A stretch of 64,000 nt of DNA from Pyrus communis (Eukaryota; Streptophyta; Magnoliopsida; Rosales; Rosaceae). Positions 23,607 through 35,533 of the stretch are shown piece after piece. The notes below the pieces were generated by a model. The model ran no database searches. It was not told the origin of the DNA and saw nothing but the letters and a program-made list of their open reading frames with translations. Position 1 is the first letter of the stretch. Every line of letters starts with the position of its first letter. Made by a program: the position numbers and the translations under genes. The stretch covers positions 23,830,315 to 23,894,314 of the forward strand of contig NC_084814.1 of NCBI RefSeq assembly GCF_963583255.1, read 5' to 3'.

Positions 23607-23769
23607 AATCACTCTATTGAGTTGTTAATGAGTACCCATTAAGATCCATTCAATTTGATATCACCGTAATATATAGGTGAGATTGGTAGTGGTGATGACG
23701 GTGTAAGGTGAATTCAAACTAAATAGATACCCATTAATCACCCAATAAGTTCATTTATCGCCTATAGCC
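23607..23769. mobile_element. Second MITE-like insertion in the right copy
   Basis: 'tgttaatgagtacccatt' at the left is partly inverted at the right ('aatagatacccattaatc'); the block is missing from the left copy between 'gaacaaggc' and 'aagtgcattt'. Ends are approximate. Confidence 0.5.
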
Positions 23770-23830
23770 TTAAGTGCATTTTAGAAAAGTAATCTTGAAC
23801 AAGTCCTATTTTAAAAAATGTTTGCAAAAA

Positions 23831-23949
23831 TTGAGATTCTAAGAGCATACACGAAACCCACCAATTAACAATACGATTTGGTGGTGAGTATTTTTGAGAT
23901 ACTAAGAGCATATACGAAACCCACCAATTAATAATACGATTTGGTGGTA
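23831..23949. repeat. 63-bp unit duplicated in tandem, each with a small hairpin
   Basis: 'ttgagattctaagagcat' at 23831 and 'ttgagatactaagagcat' at 23894 start two near-identical units. In each, 'ccaccaa' and 'ttggtgg' can pair across a short loop. Confidence 0.75.
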
Positions 23950-24341
23950 AGCAGTGAACTGCCTTGGTGTTTAAGACCATCATTTTCAACTCAGTCCAAA
24001 CCCTCATTCTCCCTTTAAAGTAGAAATATCGCTTGTATACATGTAAATGGAATATCCAAAGTTTGACTCCCTTGAACGGCGACAAATTTCTTCCCCCTCA
24101 ATTTCGCTTGGATTACCTATTTTTCATATTTGTAAATTGGCCCCATAATAAATGACCCAAGGGGCCTAATTTATATGTTCTTCACCTTCTAACTCACTTG
24201 CAATGGCGCTCGGACCACTCAAACCCCTAATGCGAACCCTAAAGCCCATTGAAGCTAAAGCCGAAGCCAAAGATGAAACTATCTTATAACATCCAGAGAT
24301 TCTGTGTTCAAAATCTCATCCACCAATATTGCTTGTATCAA

Positions 24342-25201
24342 GCTTTTCCCATTTTATGAGAGCCGTTCTCTCCCTCTCTTCTGAGAGTCTTTCTCACCTC
24401 TCTGTGTGAGCTTTTTCATTGTTGGCTTCTTTTCTTTTTTCTTTTTTTTTTTCCCTAGTCGTCGGCCCGAGCTCTAGCAAGGGTCGGTGGCCATCTTGTT
24501 CTTCTTCCTTCTTCCACCCTTCTTCCATTTCTTTCTACCCTCACCTTAGTTTTCCTTCCACTTCCATGTCTCTCATCTATCCCTCTTACTCTATTTTCCC
24601 TATTCCTTCCAGTCCCAATTCAGGTGGGCTCCATCCTTCCTTGTTGCTTCCTCTTTCCCAATGTGCAACCTCTTTTCTTCACAACACTCGGCTGTGTTTT
24701 CCTTGGAAGGTGTGTAAAGTTTTTACTCAGGTGTACACACCACCACCTTCTGTTTGTTTACCTTTATTGGCATTATACTCAGTGGCTTCTCCACCAGGTT
24801 CTTTCGTTTACTGGTTGCGATCGGCACGGGGGTTGTTGCAGGTTGTAGGAGTCACCAAATTCTTTGTTTCTGGACGGTGGCTGCTTGATGGCGGTTCAGG
24901 GCGTGGGTTTTCGCTGGTGTGGATGCTCTGCGATGTTGGAGCACTGGTTGGTCAGAATGTTGTACGGATTGTGATGGTGGCTCTCGACATTTCCGACAAC
25001 GGATGGGATTGCAAGGTTCTAAGGAGCTCTGTAGTTTTGTCTGTGTTTGTCTTGGGCCCCAAAACTTGTTTTGGGCTCTTTTGTATGTACTATTCAGGTC
25101 CACTGTTTTGTTTTGTACTTATGTAGTTTGTTGACCTCTTTGTATCTTTTTTTGGCATTGGGCCCTGGAATACAATGTCCAATTTTCCAAAAAATAAAAA
25201 A
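24342..25201 (+). mobile_element. Retroposon with 17-bp target duplication and A-rich tail
   Basis: An identical 17-mer 'aatattgcttgtatcaa' lies at 24325-24341 and 25202-25218. Between them is 860 bp that ends in an A-rich tail ('ccaaaaaataaaaaaa'). This is the signature of LINE-machinery retroposition, so it is either a non-autonomous LINE relative or a retrocopied transcript. There are no terminal repeats. It carries a long open frame (24419-25126). I do not recognise the source. Confidence 0.8.
24419..25126 (+). CDS. Unrecognised 235-aa open frame inside the retroposon
   Basis: The frame opens 77 bp inside the element and stops shortly before its tail. The first ~80 residues are rich in S, P and F and look low-complexity, coming from a pyrimidine-rich leader. 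The later part (for example VARIABLE-looking WLLDGGSGRGFSLVWML) is less biased but matches nothing I know. I see no reverse transcriptase or endonuclease motif. It may be a chance frame, a rump of a LINE first ORF, or part of a retrocopied gene. Confidence 0.25.
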   Translation: MLASFLFSFFFSLVVGPSSSKGRWPSCSSSFFHPSSISFYPHLSFPSTSMSLIYPSYSIFPIPSSPNSGGLHPSLLLPLSQCATSFLHNTRLCFPWKVCKVFTQVYTPPPSVCLPLLALYSVASPPGSFVYWLRSARGLLQVVGVTKFFVSGRWLLDGGSGRGFSLVWMLCDVGALVGQNVVRIVMVALDISDNGWDCKVLRSSVVLSVFVLGPKTCFGLFCMYYSGPLFCFVLM

Positions 25202-25515
25202 AATATTGCTTGTATCAAAAAAATTCTATTCACCATCTAATGGTGAATAAGTTGCATGGAAAATCAAATGAATAAGCAATCGATAATCAGCCATCCAGTA
25301 TATGAAAGTTGAGTAATTTCATTCATCTCAAAAACTCTCCAATAGAACCACATTCTTATGTTTTTGGAAACACATTTAGGTTACTAACATCGACACGATA
25401 AAAGTAAACAGGGAAACCCTGTAACTTAATAGAGTGCTAAACAAATCTGCAAAAGCAACAAAAGGAACCGTACAGAACTTGCGAAATAAGATGGCCTACG
25501 ACATATTGGTAGAGC

Positions 25516-26729
25516 TCAAATAGCCATCAGATCACCATAACTCCTCATTAGAAGAATCGATCCTGCAAACAGCCCTGCAGCACGCAGCAATTTCTGCGAG
25601 ATAGAGAACACACTTTTAATTCTCTTGCCTTATCATTTTCTAAACAAAAAAAATGAATTTATGACGTGTATGAGTGAGATAACCATCCAACATCTACGCA
25701 AAGCAAGTAAAACTCGCAGTTCCGAAAGAATAGAAAGGTTTATCTACAGTATAACAAGGCTAAAAATATATAAGGCAACTTTCCTCATATCTAAAGTATG
25801 TGAGGAAAAGCTTTGTTTGGCCTCAGGTACAAATTTTCCACCATACAAAGATCAAACATAAAAGAGACGGTGGGACATGCGTGACCTAAAAGCGCATCTA
25901 TCGTTATAGGCAAAAGGCATCATAAATCGATTAGTAAATTATCCCATCCATGTACCGTAATGTTAACTAAATTTCATGTCTTTCCTGATCTAACATAGAA
26001 GGCACATTTTCTTCCACTTCTAAAGTTCCTAAAACTAACATATTAAGCTTACGCAACAACAAAATGCACGACACAATCATACAACACTGATTAGTCATTT
26101 AGTGATATCAATTCAAATACACAACACCTAAGAAAGTCTGATTACAGGACACTTTAAATGAACCGTTAGTAACCCCTGTACTTGAAAAACCAGCTTTCCA
26201 TTAATAACTTCGTAACAAAAGGCACATAACAGACTAAGTTTTTTCTCCAATGCGGGATAAATCTTGTGCGATAGCTGCAGGATGCGAGTGGCCAATCAAT
26301 CACGCAATACAGCTGGTTGCACGGCCACTCGCATCCCGCAACTATTACACGATGAGTCACACACAGGAGGATTTCAACATAACAGAGGTCCCTAGAACAT
26401 CCATGAATCGCAATCACAAGTCATTGTATAGCTATAAATACTAATCCAAACAATATAAACTTTCCCACATCCTATGGACAAAACATACAAAATCATATAC
26501 ATATATATATATATATATATATGTATGTAGGAAATTATGCAGAAATTGAAGCCAAAAGAGAAATTAAAACCAAGAGATTCCAGATATAAATTCTTGAAGC
26601 TTCGATCAAAATTGAAAAGTAGGAGAGTATCTGAGATATTACCATGTTAAGAGCCCACTTCTCCTCGTCGTGATACTGCGACTGCAAGAAAAATTTCGCC
26701 TTTTCAAGTGAAACGTTGAAGTCCGCCAT
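25516..26729 (-). CDS. TOM5: TOM5, small subunit of the mitochondrial outer membrane translocase
   Basis: Two exons, 26643-26729 and 25516-25593, joined in phase 0 across a 1049-bp intron; product 54 aa. Exon 1 gives MADFNVSLEKAKFF to DEEKWALNM; exon 2 gives KLLRAAGLFAGSILLMRSYGDLMAI and a stop. The second half is the single tail-anchor helix. Order, length and the final GDLM match plant TOM5 as I remember it. TOM5 helps pass precursors to the TOM40 channel. The 5' side has a (GAGAGG)n purine tract at about 26740-26771 just upstream of the start. The intron holds a hairpin element at 26264-26351. Confidence 0.9.
26264..26351. repeat. Inverted repeat (hairpin) in the TOM5 intron
   Basis: 'gatgcgagtggcc' and 'ggccactcgcatc' are perfect complements, and the similarity extends outwards ('gcgatagctgcag' against 'ctattacacg' more loosely), with about 30 bp per arm and a 29-bp loop. 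Probably the remains of a MITE. Confidence 0.7.
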
Positions 26730-26771
26730 TGATGTGTGGAGAAGGAGAGGGAGAGGGAGAGGGAGAGGGAG

Positions 26772-27815
26772 TTTGGGAGTTAGGGTTTAGGTTTGGGGGT
26801 TTTGAGATTGGGAGGGTGCTCGGTGGGAAAAAATAGAATCCGTGCGAAATCCCGTTAAAAGGGAGAAGGCAAGTGACGAAATTACCAAAACAATCCCACT
26901 CATTCAGTTACTCATTGCAAAATTAAAATAAACAAATAGAGTGTTATTAGTACTACAGTCTAGTGATACCCATTTTATTTGTAAGTGAAAGGTTTTGGGT
27001 TCGATTTTCGCCAAATACGAATTTGAACCACATTATCTTAGCTCGCCCATTATGAGGCTTAGCCCCTTCCCCACTATATAATGCAAATAATATCGCCTGC
27101 TAAAAATAAATAAATAGATAAATAGGGTAATATAAAAAAGGTTTGGTACCTAATTTGACTAGACGGTTAGATGTCTAGTTGATCAAGTCAGTGTGTATAT
27201 CATTTTACACTCGAGAATAAATCTTTTTTATCATTTAATTAAAGTGGTTAAAAATAAAATATCGCATTGTAAAGATACAATCAATTTTGGTTTAACTCTC
27301 TCAACTTTAACTCATGAATTTTTCAGTACCTATGTTTTGGATTTAACAATTTAATACAACAAAACTGGGGAATCTAAGTTCGATGTTAGGTTGTCACAAT
27401 TAAATCCGTCAAGAAATGATGTATCATTACACAAATTCAAACTTTTTATAATATGACCAAAAAAAATCAATAAACATACATTTTTCCCTCTTCCTACATG
27501 CCATTGTTTAATTTTATTCGTTGTTTTTATTTAATTTATTCAATTTTATTATTTGAGGACTATAAATCATGTGAAATTAGATTCAAATAACAAATATAAA
27601 AACAAAAACCCATTTTAAAGATTAAAAAAAGAAGGAAAAAAAAAGGTAGAAAGCTACCGTCTACCAGCCTCTCTCTTTCCATCCAGCGATCCACATAGTG
27701 ACACGTATACAACGAACCTGATCTTCCTTGTCCACTAATTTAAGCCCAAACCAAAGCCTTCCTCAAGGATTCAATCATCGCCCTGAGAGACACTGACACA
27801 GAGCGTGGGAGAAAA
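26772..27815. other. Intergenic between TOM5 and the RIQ-like gene (divergent promoters)
   Basis: The two genes point away from each other, so this ~1.05 kb holds both promoters. It is AT-rich with no coding sequence; 'gacacgtata' near 27701 is a possible ACGT-core element. Confidence 0.5.
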
Positions 27816-28507
27816 ATGGAGGCCGGAGCATTTTGCAGCAGCGCAGGAGGCGTGCCTTTCACTTTCAGAGCGGCGGCGGCGGCGGCAAAAGGGGGCAACT
27901 TTGCTTCTTCCCCTCCCCTCCTCATCCAATCCATGGCTGCCCAGAAACCCATGCCTTCAGCTACCAAAACACTTAGCTCCAAGAAGGTGGGTACTTTTCT
28001 TCTTCTCTTCAAAATATGTTTGTCGGGTTTTATCACAAAAAGCCTCGGCCATCGGTGGTATTAGAACAGAATTATTCGTTATATATATCGTAATTTCTTT
28101 GGTTGGTATTCCGACGTGGGACTCTTTTTGCATTGCAGAATTCATCTGTGAAGCTATTGACAAGGGTGGAGCAACTGAAGCTACTGACCAAAGCGGAGAA
28201 AGCCGGCCTGCTATCCACGGCAGAGAAGTCCGGGCTCTCATTGTCGACGATAGAGAAGCTAGGGTTGCTCTCCAAAGCGGAGGAATTCGGAATCCTGTCA
28301 GCGGCCACCGACCCGGGAACTCCCGGTGCGTTGTTGAGTTTAAGCTTAGGACTGCTGGTTTTGGGTCCATTTGTTGTTTTTCTTGTGCCGGAGGATTCTC
28401 CTTTGGAGATAGGGTTACAAGCTGTTGTTGCTTTGGCTGCAGTAGCTGGTGGTTCAGCTGCTTTTGCTGCATCAAATCTTGTATCCAGCTTGCAGAAATC
28501 AAATTGA
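27816..28507 (+). CDS. RIQ: RIQ1/RIQ2-like thylakoid protein (DUF1118)
   Basis: Two exons, 27816-27986 and 28139-28507, phase 0; product 179 aa. The first ~50 residues are rich in A, S and K with few acids, as expected for a chloroplast transit peptide. The conserved part begins [20 protein letters not shown] and repeats [13 protein letters not shown] units, followed by two hydrophobic helices ([20 protein letters not shown] and [19 protein letters not shown]). This matches DUF1118 as I remember it; Arabidopsis members RIQ1/RIQ2 organise light-harvesting complex II in grana and affect non-photochemical quenching. Assignment of this exact name is from memory. Confidence 0.75.
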
Positions 28508-28509
28508 AA

Positions 28510-29005
28510 TTTGATGAGCTAGGTCTATCTCGGGAGAGAGAAAACTTGCTTGCACCGAGATGCCACAGTTACGATGTCCTAAGCCAGTCATGCACTATCG
28601 TGCGTTTTAGCTTGGCACTTATTATTTTGGCCCTTTTGTGCAAGTGTAATTGTGAATGCTTTAGATACATCTATGACAAAAATGGAGATGGAGAAATTTC
28701 ATGACCAAAATAACATAAATATATAGATCTGGATTCATAGAAGTACATTGAACTAACACAACCAACTCACGCCGTGTAAGCTCTACGAAAATAATCTAAA
28801 GATAAACATAGGTTATCCAAAAAAGGAAGGGGAAAAAGCACGAATCTTCGCAGAAACTCGAACTTTAACAAAAAACCTAAGTTTCTAATAGCTCAGTACA
28901 GCTCTTTTATCCGACAAATAGCAATTGAAGGAAAAGAAAGGGAAGAAAAAGTGACCCTCTTGTGAGCAAAAAATTGTCTATCCACCACCTTCTCTAAAAA
29001 AAAAC
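28510..29005. other. 3' region shared by two converging genes
   Basis: About 500 bp between the RIQ-like stop and the G3BP stop on the opposite strand; holds both 3' untranslated regions and no further coding sequence. Confidence 0.5.
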
Positions 29006-32000
29006 TTATGTAGGGGGAATGGCAATGCGGTTTCCCCCACCTTGACGCCCACCTCTTCCACCGGAACTCCCCCGCTGATAACCATCTGCACTGCGTCCTC
29101 CCGAGCCCCTGGCTCGCCCAGAAAACTCACCCTGGTTTCTGAATTCATTCCTACCAAAGCTACGGCCGCCACCACCATAGTTCCCACGACCCCTGAAATT
29201 GTCATTCCGATAGCCAGCTCTTCCTGAAGTGAACCTCCCTCTCCCACCACTGCTAACTGAACAACCAGAAGTTTCGTTAGCTTAGCATTATTTAAGAGGA
29301 GTTATCTTTTACCTAGCAACCTTCTATAAACCCCAGCTTACCTCGAGTTGAGGTTCTCTTTTCCTCAATCACTGCTGGGCGATCCCCGATGGTGATAGGT
29401 GAGGCCTGCAACAATTTTCAAATTGTTCAAAATTGAATAAAATACAATGATACAAGATACGTAAACATACAGTGGCTCCCACAACTATGAATAAACACGT
29501 TACAGTATGAGAATCCAATCAAACTGCACTTATATTCCAGTGAGGTTGTAAACACAAAACACACTGGAGATTATAATTTTCTATCACTCAAACAACAGAT
29601 CTAGGATTCTAGGGACACCAGTAGATATTCACGAGGGACAATACCTCCATTTTCGACTCCAGATAAGTGCCCATGCTGTTTTTTATTGACAAAACAAAAT
29701 GTCCTCGAGCCAATATAAATGACTCATAATATATCTACAGTTTTGAACTAAACGAGCCAAACTGTAACACTAATTGTATGCTAAAAATCAGGCCCTTGGA
29801 ATTTGAGCAGTGGAATATGAAAGTGAAGCACATTACCTCAAGTGCACTTTGCATGGAACTCAAGCTTTCAAATTCAACAAAGCCAAAACAGAATCCTTGC
29901 TGCTAGAAAGACAAATATATGAACTGTAAGGTTACACCAAAAAATTATCAGTTGGATCAGGAAGTGAATTATACAAATGAAGAATACCTTACTACTCCTG
30001 ACTTGGATCCCATCACGCTTAATAGGCCCAAACTTCTTGAACTCCTTCTCAAGTTGTCCTACTGTTGCATCATACGGCAAATTCCGTACATGTATGGAGT
30101 AACCTTCAGGTGCTGTAAAGAATAAATTGTAGATTAGATAATAACCCATAACACGAATAAGTTTGATCTTGCTGTTTGCATGACAATAAATAGCTAACAG
30201 ATCATGCATCATTCATGAAAGAGAAAATGCAAGTCTAAAACTCAGGCAAGTGTTACGGTAGTTAACTGAGCAACCCAACCATTGAAAGATGAGTACTATT
30301 TTTGTTTTTTGAGAGTAAACAAAGGCAGAAAGCTGAGTATTATTTACCTTCCTCGTGAGTGTTGCTGCTTTCAGGGGCAGCATCACCTATAGGAGCTGAT
30401 GTCTCTGGCGCAGGAAATGGTTTTGCAGGACCAGTGGATTGATGATCACTGTTTGCAGATACAGTCCTCACAGTGCGGGGAACCACGCGGACAGGACTGG
30501 CTGTGCTTTTCTCCAATAGCTGAAAAGTAAAAGCACGCCAAAATCAGTTGACACGAAAAGTAAAAATACTTTCTCCTAAAAACATCAACTATGAGCCTTA
30601 ACGCACAATTGATGCATATGATTTCTTTGGAGCATCCTCCTGAGTTTCAGGGGCAGGATCAGGGGTTGGATCAACTTCTGCAAGACCTCTATTCTGACTT
30701 GCAAGAGCTTGGGGCTCGGGTTCCACAAGCTCATCTTCAACAACCGATCGTTCGTCATTATCTGAAGGATCACAAACTTCAGCACCATTATTGAGATCTT
30801 CTTCCTCAGAGGGAGTAGCAGGGTCCACCACAAGATGATCGGGAGCGTGAATAGGCTCTGGACAAACATAAAAGCAATTTGAAAATGACAGGCAAAGCAA
30901 ATCACAAAAAGGTATAGGAAGAAAGAAAACTAATGTTAACCTGGTTCTGCTGTCACAATAGCTTCTGGAGCACTTTCATTGATGCCATTGACTGAGGCAG
31001 TATCAGTCGGCAATGATTCGTTGTCCTCAATATACCTAAAAACATCATTCAATACATAGTACCCTTTTTCCTGTGGAGCTAGAAAGAATGTCTGCGCGAA
31101 TTTTCTTCCCACGTTGTCCTTTCCAGTCAAGCATCCAGTCACAAGAACAATCACCCCTTTCTCATAAGACTCTTGAGAGTCTGCTGTTTTTATTTCTGCT
31201 GTATAGTCTCCATAATTTAAGGACTGAATTTTTTCACCTATTGCCTGTTCCAATAGATAGTGCAATGTTAACAAATGTAATATTTATCATCAATAATTAT
31301 AATTTACAATAAAAATTCAGGATTCTCAATTCAGTTTATATCAAGGCCAAGAAGTGATGCATAATTTTTCGATTTTTAAAACAAAAGGTTTGGTCCCAAA
31401 AAGGTCGTGAATTTGATTCATTAAATGCCTCACTTTTTATACTGTAACATGTTCAACATGCAATATACCAAAACTTTCATCATTTCATGACTAAAGCACT
31501 GGCCATCTGAATCAGCCACCCAATCATATAAAAAATGTTACCATTTAGGCCGGTTATAATTGGTCCATAAATGTCTACATTTGGAAGCATCAAATAGACA
31601 TCCTGTCCATGTTTTTCAACATACACTTAAAGAAAAGTTTAATACAACAATGTATTTGGAAAAGCCGCCAAATTCATGTTCAACCATTGTAAAATATATA
31701 TTTTTCTACATGCTTGCTAAAAATTAAACTTCTTTAATGCGTTAAAGTGAAAAACTGAATTGGAAATGTAAAGAAAAATGTTTCCCAATTCATGTTAAGC
31801 CATACAAAAACGAAAAGTCAAATCTTGAAACTTGTTATGAAAATAATCTTTCTGTGAAAACCGAACCATGAGCATGTTCCAAAGTATCTAAGGCCTTGAA
31901 GTAGAAACTGTGTCGTGAACATATATGAAAGAAAGAATACATACTTGCATGGTCGTCACTGTTGACATATTGCCCTTGGTATCCGGCCTGCTTAGAGAGC

Positions 32001-32124
32001 TCGAATCCTGATAAAACCTATGCACTAGCTGTGGAGATTGGTGAAGAATATGGTAATATTGCTCTACGAAGGCATTGCCAACAAGTTGGGCACTGGGAGC
32101 AGGGGCAGGAGTCGCTTCCTGCAT
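29006..32124 (-). CDS. G3BP: G3BP-like protein: NTF2 domain, RRM and RGG tail
   Basis: Eight coding exons: 31945-32124, 30941-31244, 30607-30857, 30348-30519, 29988-30112, 29837-29902, 29342-29405 and 29006-29256; total 1413 nt in frame, 470 aa. Residues about 10-130 form an NTF2-like domain (VGNAFVEQYYHILHQSP; FFLAPQEKGYYVLNDVFRY). An acidic, proline-rich linker ends at KKSYASI. The RRM starts near residue 303 with YSIHVRNLP (RNP2) and has GFCFGFVEFE (RNP1). The C-terminus is RGG-rich (about residues 388-470). Plant G3BPs act in stress granules, binding RNA and partner proteins. A 5' UTR intron is predicted at 32131-33248. The donor of exon 3 (GTGCGT at 30606) is the least certain junction. 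Confidence 0.9.
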
Positions 32125-32130
32125 GACTAT

Positions 32131-33317
32131 CTACAGAATGTTTAAAATCAGTACTTGTAGTAAAAGAACATATTGACGAAACTACTAAGATGTTAAAAGA
32201 AAATTACAATAACAAGAAGAGACCAAAAGCAAGAGATACATTGTGAATATTGTATATGTAACAAGAGAATCAGCAAAGTAGCAAAGTAAAACTACAATAT
32301 GAAAATCTTATAACCGGATAAGCATACAGGAGCATTGTAAGCGCCAGATTAGAGTGCAAAGGCTTTGTATTTGAGCTCATAAGTTAAATTACTATGAGCT
32401 AAATGCCTAAAACAGTTTTGGAGATTCAATCACAAGTATAATATCACAACCACACATTAGAATCATAACCAACCAATAAAACAATCAATACACTGAAAAC
32501 ATAAGACAGATTAAAGCAGTAAAAGGTCTAGTAAGATTTGATAATGAATATATGGGCATAACCAATGACACATTTGGGATATCGTTTTTGTAACAAGAGA
32601 ATCAGAAAACTAGCAAAGTAGTCGCTACACTACGAAACTCTAATAACCTGATAAGTACGCACGACACGAACACTTTAAGTCCAAGTACTACAAGCACTTG
32701 TAGAAAAGGCTTTGTCTTTGAGCTCATAAGTCCAAGTACTACGAGCTAAACTTGTATCGAGTAACGAGTATTCAATGATAAATGTAACATCACAATAACA
32801 CAAACCACACATTAGGAACTAAACATGCTCAAATTGCGGAAATTCGCAAATTGATTACAAGCAATTTCGAAAACCCAGAAGTATTTATTCATGTTATGGT
32901 AATCCCAATAAAACCCAAATGGAGCAGACCAAGCGAACTTGACCAAACAACAAAAAGGGTCATCTGAAAAACTGAAGCAGCCCAGAACTTAATAACCATA
33001 CTGATAAACAAAACAATATCTAATTACAACCTCATGAACCCTAATTTAGAAAAATACGAACAGCACAGAAATTTATCAGCACCAACATCGAAAGCAATGA
33101 TGAGATTTAATTGCGAAAACATGATATTAACAGATCAAATCACTATAATATGTTGACAGACAAATAAAATAAAATATGAAATTAACCAGCAGAAGCAGTA
33201 AACTGTAAACATAAAGAAAGTTGGATTCGAGAGAGGAATCTGGAGTACCTGCTTGGAAGTGATCTGAGCTTTAGAGAGAGAAAGAGATCTGTGGGCTGAG
33301 AGGAAGCAAAGTGAAGC

Positions 33318-33350
<33 letters not shown>
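32131..33350 (-). promoter_or_regulatory. 5' UTR intron and (CT)n leader of the G3BP gene
   Basis: Donor 'aagcag|gtactcc' at 33249/33248 and acceptor 'ttctgtag' ending at 32131 bound a ~1.12 kb intron six bases upstream of the start codon. The leader holds a (GA)n/(CT)n tract at 33320-33350, common in plant core promoters and leaders. Inferred from splice signals alone. Confidence 0.6.
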
Positions 33351-33351
<1 letters not shown>

Positions 33352-33429
33352 AGTCCTTGTAGACAGGAGGGCAATAAAAAGAGAATAAATGGGAGAAAGA
33401 TGCTCAAGAGTCAAGATGCCCATATTTGG

Positions 33430-35272
33430 TCAGATCACAAGAGAAAGAGTACCTTGAGGAATAAATAAATAAATAAATAAGGAAAATTGTTTTAATTTTG
33501 GAATTGTTGTAAAGTAGACGATACGAGTGCAGTGGAACAAAATAAATAAGACATAATATTTACAAGATTTGATAAGTGTGCCTACGTTCTTAGGGTAGCA
33601 GTAGTACTTTATTTTATTATCTGAAATAATCAGAGTACAAAATAACACTCACCATTTTTTTTTTTCTCTCTAGCCTGGCTCACGAGTAATTTATTCTGCA
33701 TCTCTCTTGTTTCTTCTTCTCTTCCTTTTCCTCGATAACTCCTCTTTCTTTCCGTACGTTTTTCTCTCATCTCTTTCTTCTTCTTCTCAATTCTTCCTTC
33801 CTTCATTTTATAAGCAAAAGATTACTATAGCAATACTATTTTTTTACAAACTTTCCTCAAGTGAATAGTGAAATAGTGTGCATGAATAGTAACTCATATG
33901 TTTTTCTTTATATGAATAATAAATCATCAAATTTTTCTTACAGTGACAAACCATTTATGTGGGCCATCAACATCTCTACTAACCTTTACTAATTAATAAA
34001 ACATTTATTATCAACCAAAACTTTATGAAATTATTAGTTTAACCATCTAATTAAAACAAAACATGAATAAGAATATATGGGGCAAAAATGTAATTTCACA
34101 CAATCAAATTTTGCTGTTTTTTTTTTCAAAGCATCACTTACATGTAATCCTAACATATACCTAATTATAAAAAATAAAAATAAAAAATAAATAAAAACTT
34201 CCCACCCCACATTTTCTATCATTCTCTTCATCTCTCCTTCTATTTCAAAATTAAAAATTAAAAATTTTCTCACACACTCTGTGTGTGTCTATATACTAGT
34301 ATTATATTACAGCATGAATAAAATTATAAAAAAGATTTTTTGGATCATTTAATTTCAAAAATAAAATATCACTTAGTATTACGATCTACTCGTATTTCAT
34401 AAATTTAATTTATGGGGAATTGGCTGGCTCCGCTTATTTAAAGAGAGACGAAGAGGCAAAAAGAGAGGAGAGAAATTGAGAAACGAAATATGACTTTTTT
34501 GGCCACAAGGAGCAGCGTCGCCGACGGGATTGGGCATCGTTTTGCCTTGGAGTTTGGATGGCTGTTTAATGCTTGTTTTCATTTGTTTTTTATTTTTTAT
34601 TTTTTGGTTAAACGATAGATTTTATTAAAAATATTTTTTGAAATGGATTAAAAGTAATTAAAAATTGGACCTATTTTAAAAATTAAAAGTCATTGAAAAT
34701 TGGACCTATTTCAAAATGTAATCTATAAAATTGGACATATTTCAAATTTTTCCTTTATATTAAATTAGATGTTAGATTAGTTACCGATGGAGTTTGAACC
34801 CACATCATTATATAATAACTCAACATCTTACCATCATTGTGCGAAAGTATCACTTGCCTTTACTTTGTGATTTTGAGTTGGTCAACTTTTAACTTTTATA
34901 ATTTAGGGATGGTAGGATAATTTACCAAATTTAGGGATGGTGCAACGTACACTATTGACCCCTTTCTATTTTCGGTTTGCTTGGTTTTGTATTTACACTA
35001 TATTTTTTACATAATTTTTTACACACATTTTCCTGATGTCCATCTTATAATGCATTTTAAAAATCCGAACTGTTTATCTTTTAAATCTTCATAGATCATT
35101 TAAGCAAAAAATTAGACAATTCAAAAATCATTAAGACATTTATTTATAATGAAGAAAATAGACGAATACGGTTCTACAAAGAAACCCTAAACTCTTAATA
35201 CAAGAGTCATATGGTTTTAGATTTTGGTAATTTTTTGTAGACATAATCTTTGAAGAAAGACATAATATTTAA
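33430..35272. other. Intergenic, AT-rich, no gene seen
   Basis: Upstream of the G3BP gene. Contains an (ATAA)n tract at 33462-33480, T-runs, and a pyrimidine-rich stretch at about 33660-33800. I found no coding exon or defined transposon. Confidence 0.5.
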
Positions 35273-35424
35273 GGAAAACTAATGAAAAGGGCATGAAAAC
35301 TTTTAATTTTAACGATAATGACAAAATAAAAGGTAAAGTGTATAGTACCAGGATTAACTTTTTAGTGTAAAAATGTGATTTTTTGTTCAAGTGAACAGTA
35401 TCGAAAACTTTTTGTTAAAGTTTC
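35273..35424 (-). mobile_element. MITE, GTAAAGTGTATAGTACC family, copy 1
   Basis: About 152 bp starting 'ggaaaactaatgaaaagg' and ending 'gttaaagtttcc'. Read on the minus strand it is collinear with the split copy at 35505-36845, including 'cacatttttacacta' and 'ctggtactat'. I remember this as a very common Rosaceae MITE; that is memory, not a search result. Confidence 0.75.
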
Positions 35425-35533
35425 CTAATCTTTAATGATAAGGTAATTAAGAACTAAGTCCAAAACTTTGGTAGATAGTAGATTCGAAGGATACTATATT
35501 TTTTGGGAACTTTAACAAAAAGCTCCCGGTACT

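Larger units (their letters stand above)
16902..23817. repeat. Right copy of the ~6.9 kb tandem segmental duplication
   Basis: Collinear with 4216-15964 minus the Copia insert. It keeps the empty Copia target (23771-23794) and carries its own insertions at about 19504-19673, 22348-22503, 23428-23576 and 23607-23769, plus about 220 bp near 22760-22990. The AFP gene inside remains open. Confidence 0.88.
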
